This document shows, piece by piece, positions 16,254-22,196 of a DNA stretch of 22,196 nucleotides (its first letter is position 1; each line of letters starts with the position of its first letter). Location: positions 1 to 22,196 of the forward strand of contig JAXMAR010000072.1 in assembly GCA_046350295.1 (NCBI GenBank), in the 5' to 3' direction. Position numbers and translations under genes: made by a program. Below the pieces are notes generated by a model. It was given only the letters and a program-made list of their open reading frames with translations. It was not told where the DNA came from and searched no databases. The stretch comes from JAXMAR01 sp046350295 (GTDB lineage Bacteria; Planctomycetota; Planctomycetia; Gemmatales; Gemmataceae).

Positions 16254-16357
16254 ATGTGCGCCGCTTTTGAACGGCGCTTTGCCGGCCTTCCCGGTGTACG
16301 GCGTCATCGGGGCCGCTTCGTAAAAAGCGGCAGGTTGCCCGGTAGCCCTCTCTCGTT

Positions 16358-16399
16358 AATACCCATTCCAATACCCATTTAAATAGGTAGTACCTATTT
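16358..16399. repeat. AT-rich direct repeat and palindrome downstream of the Fic remnant
   Basis: The 10 bases aatacccatt occur at 16358-16367 and 16370-16379, a period of 12. They are followed by a perfect palindrome aaataggta-g-tacctattt (16381-16399) that contains the stop codon of the Fic frame. The block is much richer in A and T than its surroundings. It could be an operator or promoter region for ilvD, or a transcript end. Confidence 0.5.
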
Positions 16400-17437
16400 C
16401 CCCTTCGACAGGCGCTGCCACTCGGCTTGTGGTCCGCGTCCCAGACATTCCAACTCGCCCTTGGAGCGCAAGTCTTTTAGCACCTTCCGGATCCAATCAA
16501 GGCCTACGCCCGGACAAGCCCGCTGAAGATCGCTGATGCGAAACGGACTCTTGAGTTGGCGGATGGTTGACAGCAGTAATTCCGTTTTTGTCCCACGCGG
16601 GCTTTTTACCTGGCCGGCCCGTTCCTCGAAATGGACGAAGGCGCGGCGGATGATTGCCAGGAAATAGTTCAGCCAAGGAAGGAGGTCGTGTTTGCCGTCG
16701 TGCCAGCCCGTAGAGCTCGCGTGGAGCACCGCGTAGTAATCCTCCTTCGACTCTTCGATGAGGCGTTCGAGGCTGATGTAGCGACCGACTTCAATGCCGG
16801 CGTGGTAGAGGGCTAGGACGGTGAGCAGGCGGGAGACGCGGCCGTTGCCGTCGCGAAAGGGGTGAATGCAGAGAAAGTCCAGGACAAGACTGGCGATCGC
16901 GACTAGAGCGGGCACGTGCTCCTGATCGAGGGCGTGGTGATAGAGCAGGCACATTTCCTCGACCGCCTTGGGCGCCTTCACGGGCCGCGAGCGTGCAGCG
17001 CAAAGGCGGCGGCGCCGGGACGAAACTCGATGATGTCGTTATTCGCGGTCTTCCACTCGCCGGCGTCGCCTCCGCCGGCCTGGATGATGCCATGCAACGT
17101 GCAAAGTCTTGGACGCGGCGGGCAGGTCCGCCGCGCCGGCATGGATGCGCTGTAGGGCGTTGCGATAGCCCTGGATTTCTTCCTCGGAGCGATCGCGCGG
17201 ACGTGTGTTGCTCAAAACCAGAGGGCGCAGCCGGTCGGGGGCGACGGTTACGCCTTCGATGCGGTTCGATGACTCGACGCTCTCGACCATCGCCATCTCG
17301 CGCAGGGCTTTCAGAAGTTGCGGCGCTTGCTTCGTGTACAGTTCCTGCCGGCCCTTGGCTTCGGCGATGTCGCTCATGAGCCAGACCGTGCTCATGGGCA
17401 ACTTGAAATCGCGCAGGCCTCGCCGGAAAGTCATCAT
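16394..17437 (-). pseudogene. Fic/DOC-family protein, broken by two frameshifts
   Basis: Fic proteins transfer AMP or similar groups to target proteins. The N-terminal part, from an ATG near 17437, encodes LPMSTVWLMSDIAEAKGRQE, and then SSNRIEG, the motif of the autoinhibitory helix. Near 17098-17105 the frame must shift by one base to continue as LHGIIQAGGGDAGEWK and NDIIEF. Near 16981-16992 it must shift again to reach APKAVEEMC and the intact catalytic loop HPFRDGNGR, followed by a C-terminal winged-helix-like domain to the stop at 16394. All three parts align in order with one Fic protein of about 345 residues, so this is a single gene with two indels. It is either decayed or affected by sequence errors. 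The catalytic domain alone (195 residues from ATG 16978 or so) would lack the inhibitory helix. Confidence 0.85.
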
Positions 17438-17677
17438 TGGCAAACCGCGTGTTTGCGTCCTCGTTTCCCAGGTCGCGTGCGTGCCTACCGACACACTACG
17501 GGAAAACCGGCGAGGGCAAGAACAGTCGGCTGGTTCCCGGTTCGACGGCCGGGCGCGGACGTTGACCTTGACGTCGCTCTGGACATCGAATCGACTGGGG
17601 CAGCGATCCTGCGAAAAATGGATTCAGAGCGCGCCGCATGTGGAATGAATCGAACACACCGATGTCATGTCGAGGCG

Positions 17678-18067
17678 TCAGGCGAAGAGGCGGAACAGCA
17701 TCACGACGCCAAGGATAGAGGCCAGCGCGATCTGTGTGGTCAACCACACGTTGATCGAGGTGAAGCCGTTTACGAGGTGGATCTTGTCGTAGCCCTTCGT
17801 CTCCGCGATGTAGCGCATATCGGTTGCGGTGGACAGGAGCACCAGGCCCAGGAACACCGTACCGGCGCCGATGACGATGGCGAAGAGGCCGCCCCAGAAC
17901 GAGGTCCAGAGCCAGAACCAGAGGACTAGGCCGGTGAGTATGCCGAGCGCGCCGAGGGCGAGGCTGGCGCCCGCCGCGTATTGAATGTAGCGCGCCAGGT
18001 CGAGGACGACGCGGTCCTGGGTCTCGGTGAACTCCAGCGGAACTTCAGGGGCGGCGCCGGGAGGCAT
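17678..18067 (-). CDS. Three-helix membrane protein, unknown function
   Basis: The 129-residue protein begins at ATG 18067 with a GGAAGAGG ribosome-binding region just upstream. After a soluble N-terminus (ETQDRVVLDLARYIQY, 15-30) there are three hydrophobic segments at about 31-53, 58-79 and 105-127. Between the last two is the sequence TDMRYIAETKGYDK (82-95). This DMxYI region plus the final helix resembles the C-terminus of the 295-residue neighbour encoded 53 bases upstream, so the two may be related and co-expressed. No known family is recognised. Confidence 0.78.
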   Translation of the reverse strand: MPPGAAPEVPLEFTETQDRVVLDLARYIQYAAGASLALGALGILTGLVLWFWLWTSFWGGLFAIVIGAGTVFLGLVLLSTATDMRYIAETKGYDKIHLVNGFTSINVWLTTQIALASILGVVMLFRLFA

Positions 18068-18102
18068 GGTCCTGTCCTCTTCCTTCTATTCGTCACCATC
18101 AA

Positions 18103-18118
18103 CCACTCACCACTCACC
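18103..18118. repeat. Heptamer repeat CCACTCA, about 2.3 copies
   Basis: ccactca occurs at 18103-18109 and 18110-18116 and begins a third time. It fills the short gap between the two membrane protein genes. Confidence 0.4.
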
Positions 18119-18120
18119 AG

Positions 18121-19008
18121 CTAGAACAACGGCACTCCAAGCAGCGCCCCCAGCACCTGGATCAGAATAAGGACCACCAGGCAGGAGAAGAAGCCGCGGA
18201 GCTTGAACAGCGCGTTCATGATGTACGACATGTCGGCGCCCTGCGTCTGGATCAGCTTGGCCGCCGAGGCGGGCTTGAACATCAGGACGCCGATCGAGAG
18301 CGTGGCGATCGCGGGCAGAAAGCGGATGAAGAGCCAGAGGGTGAGAGATTGCAGGGCGGCCCCGCGCTCGCTGTTGGCGATGGCGATGAACTCGCGCAGA
18401 CCGACCAGCCCCTGGAGCACACCCAAGACGATCAGCACAACCCCCGCGCCCGAGAGTAGCTTGCCGAGGCTGGCGATGACCGCCTTCTGGTCATCCGCGA
18501 ACGTGACGACCACGCCGGTCGGCGCCATCGGATTTTCCGGCTCCAGCTCGCCGCCGCGCTGCACGTCGAGGAAGTCCTTGACGCGCGGCGTGAGAAAGAG
18601 GGCCACGGAGAGAATCGAGTAGCCGATCAGCTTGACGGCGGCCATCCAGAGGACGGGCAGCGCCAGGTGAGCCGTGGCGTGTTCGGCCTCGGGGCGAAAA
18701 GCGAGGACCAGGAGGATGACGAGGCTGAGGACGACCTGGAAGCCGGACCAGACCGAGGTGACGGTGTAAGCCGTGCGGTTGCCGGTGTAGATGCGGTTGG
18801 CGAGGCCAAGCATGAAGAACGACGAGCCGACGCTCCAGATCACCCCGAGCCAGGAGAACCGGATGTTGGCGGCGAGGATCGTGAAGAAGCCCTCGATGCC
18901 GAGGACGGCCATGACGGCGAAGACCAGGAACTTCTCGCCCTTTTCGAGCCGTTCATCGCGATCCATGGAAGGGCCGGAAGAGGTTGGGGGAGTGAGCGTG
19001 GAAGCCAT
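18121..19008 (-). CDS. Multi-pass membrane protein, unknown function
   Basis: The 295-residue protein starts at ATG 19008; an in-frame Met at residue 15 is an alternative. A charged N-terminus (MDRDERLEKGEK, 15-26) precedes about seven hydrophobic helices at roughly 27-47, 52-70, 85-104, 115-139, 185-205, 225-245 and 270-292. The C-terminus holds GADMSYIMNALFKLRGFF (257-274), matching in position and spacing the DMRYI segment of the next gene. No family is recognised. A well-formed promoter sits upstream (19051-19079), so this gene and the 129-residue one probably form a small operon. Confidence 0.8.
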   Translation of the reverse strand: MASTLTPPTSSGPSMDRDERLEKGEKFLVFAVMAVLGIEGFFTILAANIRFSWLGVIWSVGSSFFMLGLANRIYTGNRTAYTVTSVWSGFQVVLSLVILLVLAFRPEAEHATAHLALPVLWMAAVKLIGYSILSVALFLTPRVKDFLDVQRGGELEPENPMAPTGVVVTFADDQKAVIASLGKLLSGAGVVLIVLGVLQGLVGLREFIAIANSERGAALQSLTLWLFIRFLPAIATLSIGVLMFKPASAAKLIQTQGADMSYIMNALFKLRGFFSCLVVLILIQVLGALLGVPLF

Positions 19009-19050
19009 CGGATCCGATCCGGGAAAGATTTCACGAAGTCGAGTGGGGAT

Positions 19051-19079
19051 ACTGTAGTCGGGCAGCCAAGAGGTGACAA
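19051..19079 (-). promoter_or_regulatory. Sigma70-type promoter for the membrane protein pair
   Basis: On the minus strand TTGTCA (19079-19074) and TACAGT (19056-19051) are separated by exactly 17 bases. The expected start point near 19044 gives a leader of about 36 bases to the ATG at 19008. The region lies in the 103-base gap after the kinase gene. Confidence 0.55.
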
Positions 19080-19111
19080 GCGGGAAGCCGATGGTTGGAC
19101 CGCGCGGAGAG

Positions 19112-20551
19112 TCAAAACAGGCGCCAACTGGCGAGGAAGGGCATGAGGAGGTACCCGGCCACGCCGGCCGCGGCGGCCGCGAGGATGAGGCCCACCCACT
19201 TGACCCACTCCGGAGAGCCGGTCCCGGCCGCCAGCGCGATGTGCGGAGCGTGGGAGGCGTCGGCCCGGGGCGGGGTCAGGATGGCCGAAGCGGCCAACAT
19301 GCCGGAGGCGGGCGCGAGGGCATCGGAAGACCGGACGGCCGGTTCCGGAAGCGGCGTTTGCCTCGGGTCGGGTAGGGGAGTTTCCCCCAAGCCCACGGGC
19401 CCGGAAAAACCGCCGACGGCGCTGCCGGCGCGATTGCGTTGATTTCCGCCCGCAGGTTGGGCGCCGCGCTGATCGAACAGGACGTCGCGAAACTCCGGGC
19501 GCTGCCTGAGTCCTTCGAACGGCCCCTCCTTGGAGCGGCTGAGGCGGATTTGCGTGGCGTCTCCCAGCAGCCCTTCCTTGAGGGAGCGGCGAATGCCGGC
19601 GGTGCTCCCTTTCACGGTATGGATCACGCCGTCGTCATCCTTGTAGACGAGATACCAGATGTCCTTCATCTCGACGTTGGTGGCGCTGCCGCCGATCCGC
19701 CGCGTCGTCTGGCCGGTCAAGTCCTCGATGAACTCGCGGCAAGTGGCGGCGCGCTGCCCCGGGTCGGCGCTCATGGAGCGGCGAATGGCCCAGTCGAGGC
19801 GTTCGGAAAGGCCGGGAGCGAGCTGCCGCGGTGAAGGGATCTCGTTGTTGATCTTCTTCATCCAGGCGTCGAGTGGGCCGCAGGAGCGGAACGGCAATTC
19901 ACCGGTGACCATCATGTAGAGGGTCGCGGCCATCGAGTAGATGTCGCAGCGAGCGTCGGCATCCTTGGCCCGACGAAACTGTTCGGGCGCCATGAAATGA
20001 GGCGTTCCCAGCCCGCGTCCGGTGCGGGTCAGGTTGAGGTCGGAGTCGGCGTCCTTGACGAGCCCCAGGTCGGTCACCTTGACCTGCCCGTCGGGCGTCA
20101 GCAAGATGTTGTCCGGCTTCACGTCCCGATGCACCAGGCCCAGGCGGTGCGCCTTTTGCAGGCCTTGGGCGACGTGCTGCATGATGCGGATCGCTTCCGC
20201 CTCCGGCAACTTGCCTACGCGCTCCAAGCGCTGGCCGAGGGATTCTCCCTCGACGAATTCCATCACGAGGTAGGGAAGGTCGCCCTCCCGGCCGAAGTCC
20301 AGGGCGCGGACGATGTTGGGATGATCGAGCGCCTTGGCGGCGTTGTATTCTTTCTCGAAGCGGCGCAGGAAGACGGTGTTGCCGGCGAGGTGTTTGGGAA
20401 TGACTTTGACCGCCACGTATTCTCCGCTGACGGCGTGGCGGCCCTTGTAGACCGTACCCATCCCGCCCTCGGCGACTTTCTCGACGAGGTCGTAGTCTCC
20501 GGCCTTCGCTAGGTCGAACTTCGAGACTTCCACGGGCGTCCCGGTGCTCAT
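19112..20551 (-). CDS. Membrane-anchored serine/threonine protein kinase (PknB-like)
   Basis: This Hanks-type kinase has 479 residues. The ATG at 20551 is chosen because the 59 in-frame residues upstream are low-quality sequence overlapping a promoter-like region. The kinase domain spans about 20-280: glycine loop AEGGMGTVY (27-35), Lys49, catalytic loop HRDVKPDN (141-148, Asp143), DLG in place of DFG (161-163), and GTPHFMAPE (182-190). It should be active. A second small domain (about 298-360, WYLVYKDDDGVIHTVKG then SKEGPFEGL) looks like a GYF_2-type or similar accessory domain. A Pro/Ala/Gly-rich linker and a C-terminal TM helix (about 450-472) follow. The short tail after the helix means nearly everything faces the cytoplasm, so it lacks an external sensor. 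Confidence 0.93.
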   Translation of the reverse strand: MSTGTPVEVSKFDLAKAGDYDLVEKVAEGGMGTVYKGRHAVSGEYVAVKVIPKHLAGNTVFLRRFEKEYNAAKALDHPNIVRALDFGREGDLPYLVMEFVEGESLGQRLERVGKLPEAEAIRIMQHVAQGLQKAHRLGLVHRDVKPDNILLTPDGQVKVTDLGLVKDADSDLNLTRTGRGLGTPHFMAPEQFRRAKDADARCDIYSMAATLYMMVTGELPFRSCGPLDAWMKKINNEIPSPRQLAPGLSERLDWAIRRSMSADPGQRAATCREFIEDLTGQTTRRIGGSATNVEMKDIWYLVYKDDDGVIHTVKGSTAGIRRSLKEGLLGDATQIRLSRSKEGPFEGLRQRPEFRDVLFDQRGAQPAGGNQRNRAGSAVGGFSGPVGLGETPLPDPRQTPLPEPAVRSSDALAPASGMLAASAILTPPRADASHAPHIALAAGTGSPEWVKWVGLILAAAAAGVAGYLLMPFLASWRLF

Positions 20552-20613
20552 TGGCCGTGGGGGTGTTGGTCGGCAGGCGACGGGTCCGTGCCGAATACCC
20601 ATTCCCTGGCATC

Positions 20614-20644
20614 TGTATTGTGCGTCACGGACCGGGAATGTCAA
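20614..20644 (-). promoter_or_regulatory. Possible promoter for the kinase gene
   Basis: A perfect TTGACA lies at 20644-20639 on the minus strand. A -10-like AATACA at 20619-20614 is 19 bases away; other alignments are equally weak. The start codon is about 60 bases downstream. Confidence 0.4.
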
Positions 20645-20731
20645 AAAATGCCGATCGGAAAGGATGGGCTTCTTTTGCGGGGCTGAGCGGGGACATTGCT
20701 TTGAGCGGGAGACCTTGCCATGAGCCACGAC

Positions 20732-21034
20732 TCAAAACTTGCCGGGAAACGTTGGAGGCGTGGGAGGGCCGGTAGGTGTCGCCGAAGGCGGCGGGAGAGG
20801 ATCGGGCGGTGGGACGACGAGCGGTCCTGGGCTCGGTGTTTCGACGCCGGGGCCGACGGTGACGGCGGGTCCGCCCGGACCGCCGACGGGTCCCTGGGGT
20901 TTGCAGACGCCGCCGTACGGAGGGACCGTCCCTTTACCGAGCTTGCCGGGGAAAAGGAAGTCGCGCGTATCGGCAACGGGATGGAGGGTGCAGCCGGCGA
21001 GGAGGCACAGCAATAATGGCCAGCGGCGTTTCAT
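20732..21034 (-). CDS. Small Pro/Gly-rich lipoprotein
   Basis: Starting at ATG 21034 (MKRRWPLLLCLLAGC) the protein has 100 residues. It has a basic N-terminus, a short hydrophobic core and a lipobox LAGC, so Cys15 should be acylated after signal peptidase II cleavage. This places it on a membrane facing the periplasm. The mature part has DTRDFLFPGKLGKG and then a low-complexity stretch rich in Pro and Gly. No enzyme motif is visible. An ATG 30 bases further upstream would spoil the signal peptide and is rejected. It lies between holB and the kinase gene on the same strand. The function is unknown. Confidence 0.7.
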   Translation of the reverse strand: MKRRWPLLLCLLAGCTLHPVADTRDFLFPGKLGKGTVPPYGGVCKPQGPVGGPGGPAVTVGPGVETPSPGPLVVPPPDPLPPPSATPTGPPTPPTFPGKF

Positions 21035-21129
21035 GGCGGCAACATCGACGCGTGCGCAGGCCACGCGGCCTGCTTTTTCGAGCGCGCAAGTATACCCGCG
21101 GCGCGACCGGCAGGCCGGGCGCGGCCGGT

Positions 21130-22179
21130 CTATTTCCCGGCGGAAACCGGCGCGGAAGTCGGGTTTTCCTCAAGAATCCGGATGGACGCTTCGACGACCC
21201 CCTCGAGCACCAGGCCGATCTGGAGGTAGAAGCCGATCTGCTTCTCGGCTTCCAGCCAGCGTTCGAGCAAGTCCATGAGCTTCTCGGGGCCGGCCCGGCG
21301 GGCCAGGGCCTCCAGGGCGGCAAGCTCGTCAGATTCGGCGCCGCGCGCCGCCTCGCCGACGGCGCGGCGGAGCGCGTCTGTCCAGGCGGAGACCAGCAGA
21401 TCGAGAAGGACGCCGGCCTTCTTCCGCTGCACCGACGCCTCCTTGCCCGCGTCCTCCACCGTCTGGATCAACGCCTTGGCGAGCTTCGCGCCGTCCGGCC
21501 GCGGCTTGGTGAAGTCGAGGATGAACCGGCGCCGGAACTCCCACAGCTCCGCTTCGGCCAGCGCCAGCGCCTGACCGGGGCTTCCCTGTCCGGCCCGGAC
21601 CAGCCGCCGCCGCAGCGCCGCCTCTTCGACGCCGTTCCTGCGTAACACCTCGTCGACCTCAGCGTCGCTCAGCGGCGCGAAGCGGACGACCTGGGAGCGG
21701 GAGCGGATCGTCGCCAGCTGGAGATCGGGGCTGGAGCCGATGAGGATGAAGGTCGAGCGCGGCGGCGGCTCCTCGAGCGTCTTGAGAAAGCAGTTGGCCG
21801 CCTCGGCTTCGAGGTCATCCGCGTCGACGAGGATGGCGACCTTGCCCTTCCCGCGCGCCGTCTTGAGGCCGAAGTTGGCGCACAGCTCGCGCATCACGCC
21901 GATCGGCACCACGTTCTTCTCTTCGGGACGGCGCACGGCGAAGAAGTCCGGATGCGTCCCGGCGTCCATCAAACGACACGCGGCGCATGCGTCGCATGCT
22001 TCGAGGTCGGCGTTCGCCTTCTCGCACAGGAGCGCCTTGGCCAGCTCGTGGGCGAAGGCGTTCTTGCCGACGCCGTCGCGGCCGACGAAGAGATAGGCGT
22101 GCGCCAGCCGGCCGCGGCGGACGATATCGCGGAAGGAGTCAATCAGGTGCGGGTGACCGACGATGCGTGCCCAGGACAT
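21130..22179 (-). CDS. holB: DNA polymerase III subunit delta prime (clamp loader)
   Basis: This AAA+ subunit of the clamp loader helps place the sliding clamp on DNA. The 349-residue protein opens with SWARIVGHPHLIDSF and AHAYLFVG, then a Walker-A-like GRDGVGKN (33-40). A zinc site follows with Cys52, Cys62, Cys65 and Cys68. The Walker-B-like region is VAILVDADDLEAEAANCFLKTLEEPP (113-138, with Asp rather than DE). The sensor/arginine-finger region reads IRSRSQVV, so the usual SRC is SRS here, with the key Arg161 kept. The C-terminal helical domain is present. The start ATG at 22179 is 17 bases from the window end, so upstream partners such as tmk are not visible. Confidence 0.92.
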   Translation of the reverse strand: MSWARIVGHPHLIDSFRDIVRRGRLAHAYLFVGRDGVGKNAFAHELAKALLCEKANADLEACDACAACRLMDAGTHPDFFAVRRPEEKNVVPIGVMRELCANFGLKTARGKGKVAILVDADDLEAEAANCFLKTLEEPPPRSTFILIGSSPDLQLATIRSRSQVVRFAPLSDAEVDEVLRRNGVEEAALRRRLVRAGQGSPGQALALAEAELWEFRRRFILDFTKPRPDGAKLAKALIQTVEDAGKEASVQRKKAGVLLDLLVSAWTDALRRAVGEAARGAESDELAALEALARRAGPEKLMDLLERWLEAEKQIGFYLQIGLVLEGVVEASIRILEENPTSAPVSAGK

Positions 22180-22196
22180 GCGGAGATTCTAGCTCG

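Noticed and set aside
16111..16260. T-box riboswitch upstream of ilvD
   Set aside because: No T-box bulge sequence or specifier stem could be found in the leader.
16111..16371. N-terminal extension of ilvD to 16371
   Set aside because: The AAGGAG at a good distance from ATG 16110 and the normal IlvD N-terminus fix the start. The extra residues are not family-like.
17535..17575. A tRNA-like GGTTCGA T-arm motif near 17540
   Set aside because: Flanking bases do not give a 5-base-pair stem with a 7-base loop, and no D-arm, anticodon arm or acceptor stem is found around it.

Overview
The window looks like chromosomal DNA from a GC-rich planctomycete, probably of the Gemmata/Gemmataceae type. This is inferred from gene content and style, not from a database match. 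The supporting signs are a Pknb-like Ser/Thr kinase with a C-terminal membrane anchor, a secreted WD40 protein, DevBCA-type exporter genes next to an AsnB-like amidotransferase, a Pro/Gly-rich lipoprotein, an EF-Ts with a very divergent TDFVA segment, and several intergenic palindromes. The left half (1-12952) is read almost entirely on the + strand and the right half (12993-22179) entirely on the - strand. The two halves converge near 12970.

Region 1 (1-1320) is translation: the end of rpsB, a strong hairpin, tsf, and a textbook intrinsic terminator. pyrH does not follow. Region 2 (1321-4846) is a mixed accessory stretch. It holds a small frameshifted ORF on the - strand, an M3-family oligopeptidase (pepF-like), an alpha/beta hydrolase and a two-helix membrane protein on the - strand.

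Region 3 (4908-12952) is the most cohesive block. In order, all on +, it holds an acyl-CoA synthetase/AMP ligase, a short-chain dehydrogenase, a 684-residue AsnB-type glutamine amidotransferase, and a DevC-like permease, DevA-like ATPase and DevB-like membrane-fusion protein. asnB and devC are 4 bases apart, and devA and devB overlap by 4 bases. I read it as a candidate make-and-export cassette for an acyl- or amide-containing envelope molecule. No polyketide synthase and no TolC-like outer-membrane partner is in view.

Region 4 (12993-17437, - strand) has a small unknown protein, a seven-bladed WD40 protein, ilvD behind a leader with attenuator-like features, and a Fic gene broken by two frameshifts. 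Region 5 (17678-22179, - strand) has two membrane proteins that seem to share a C-terminal module, a transmembrane Ser/Thr kinase, a small lipoprotein and holB (clamp-loader delta prime). Promoter-like hexamers precede the first membrane protein gene and the kinase.

No rRNA, tRNA, CRISPR array or transposase was found.
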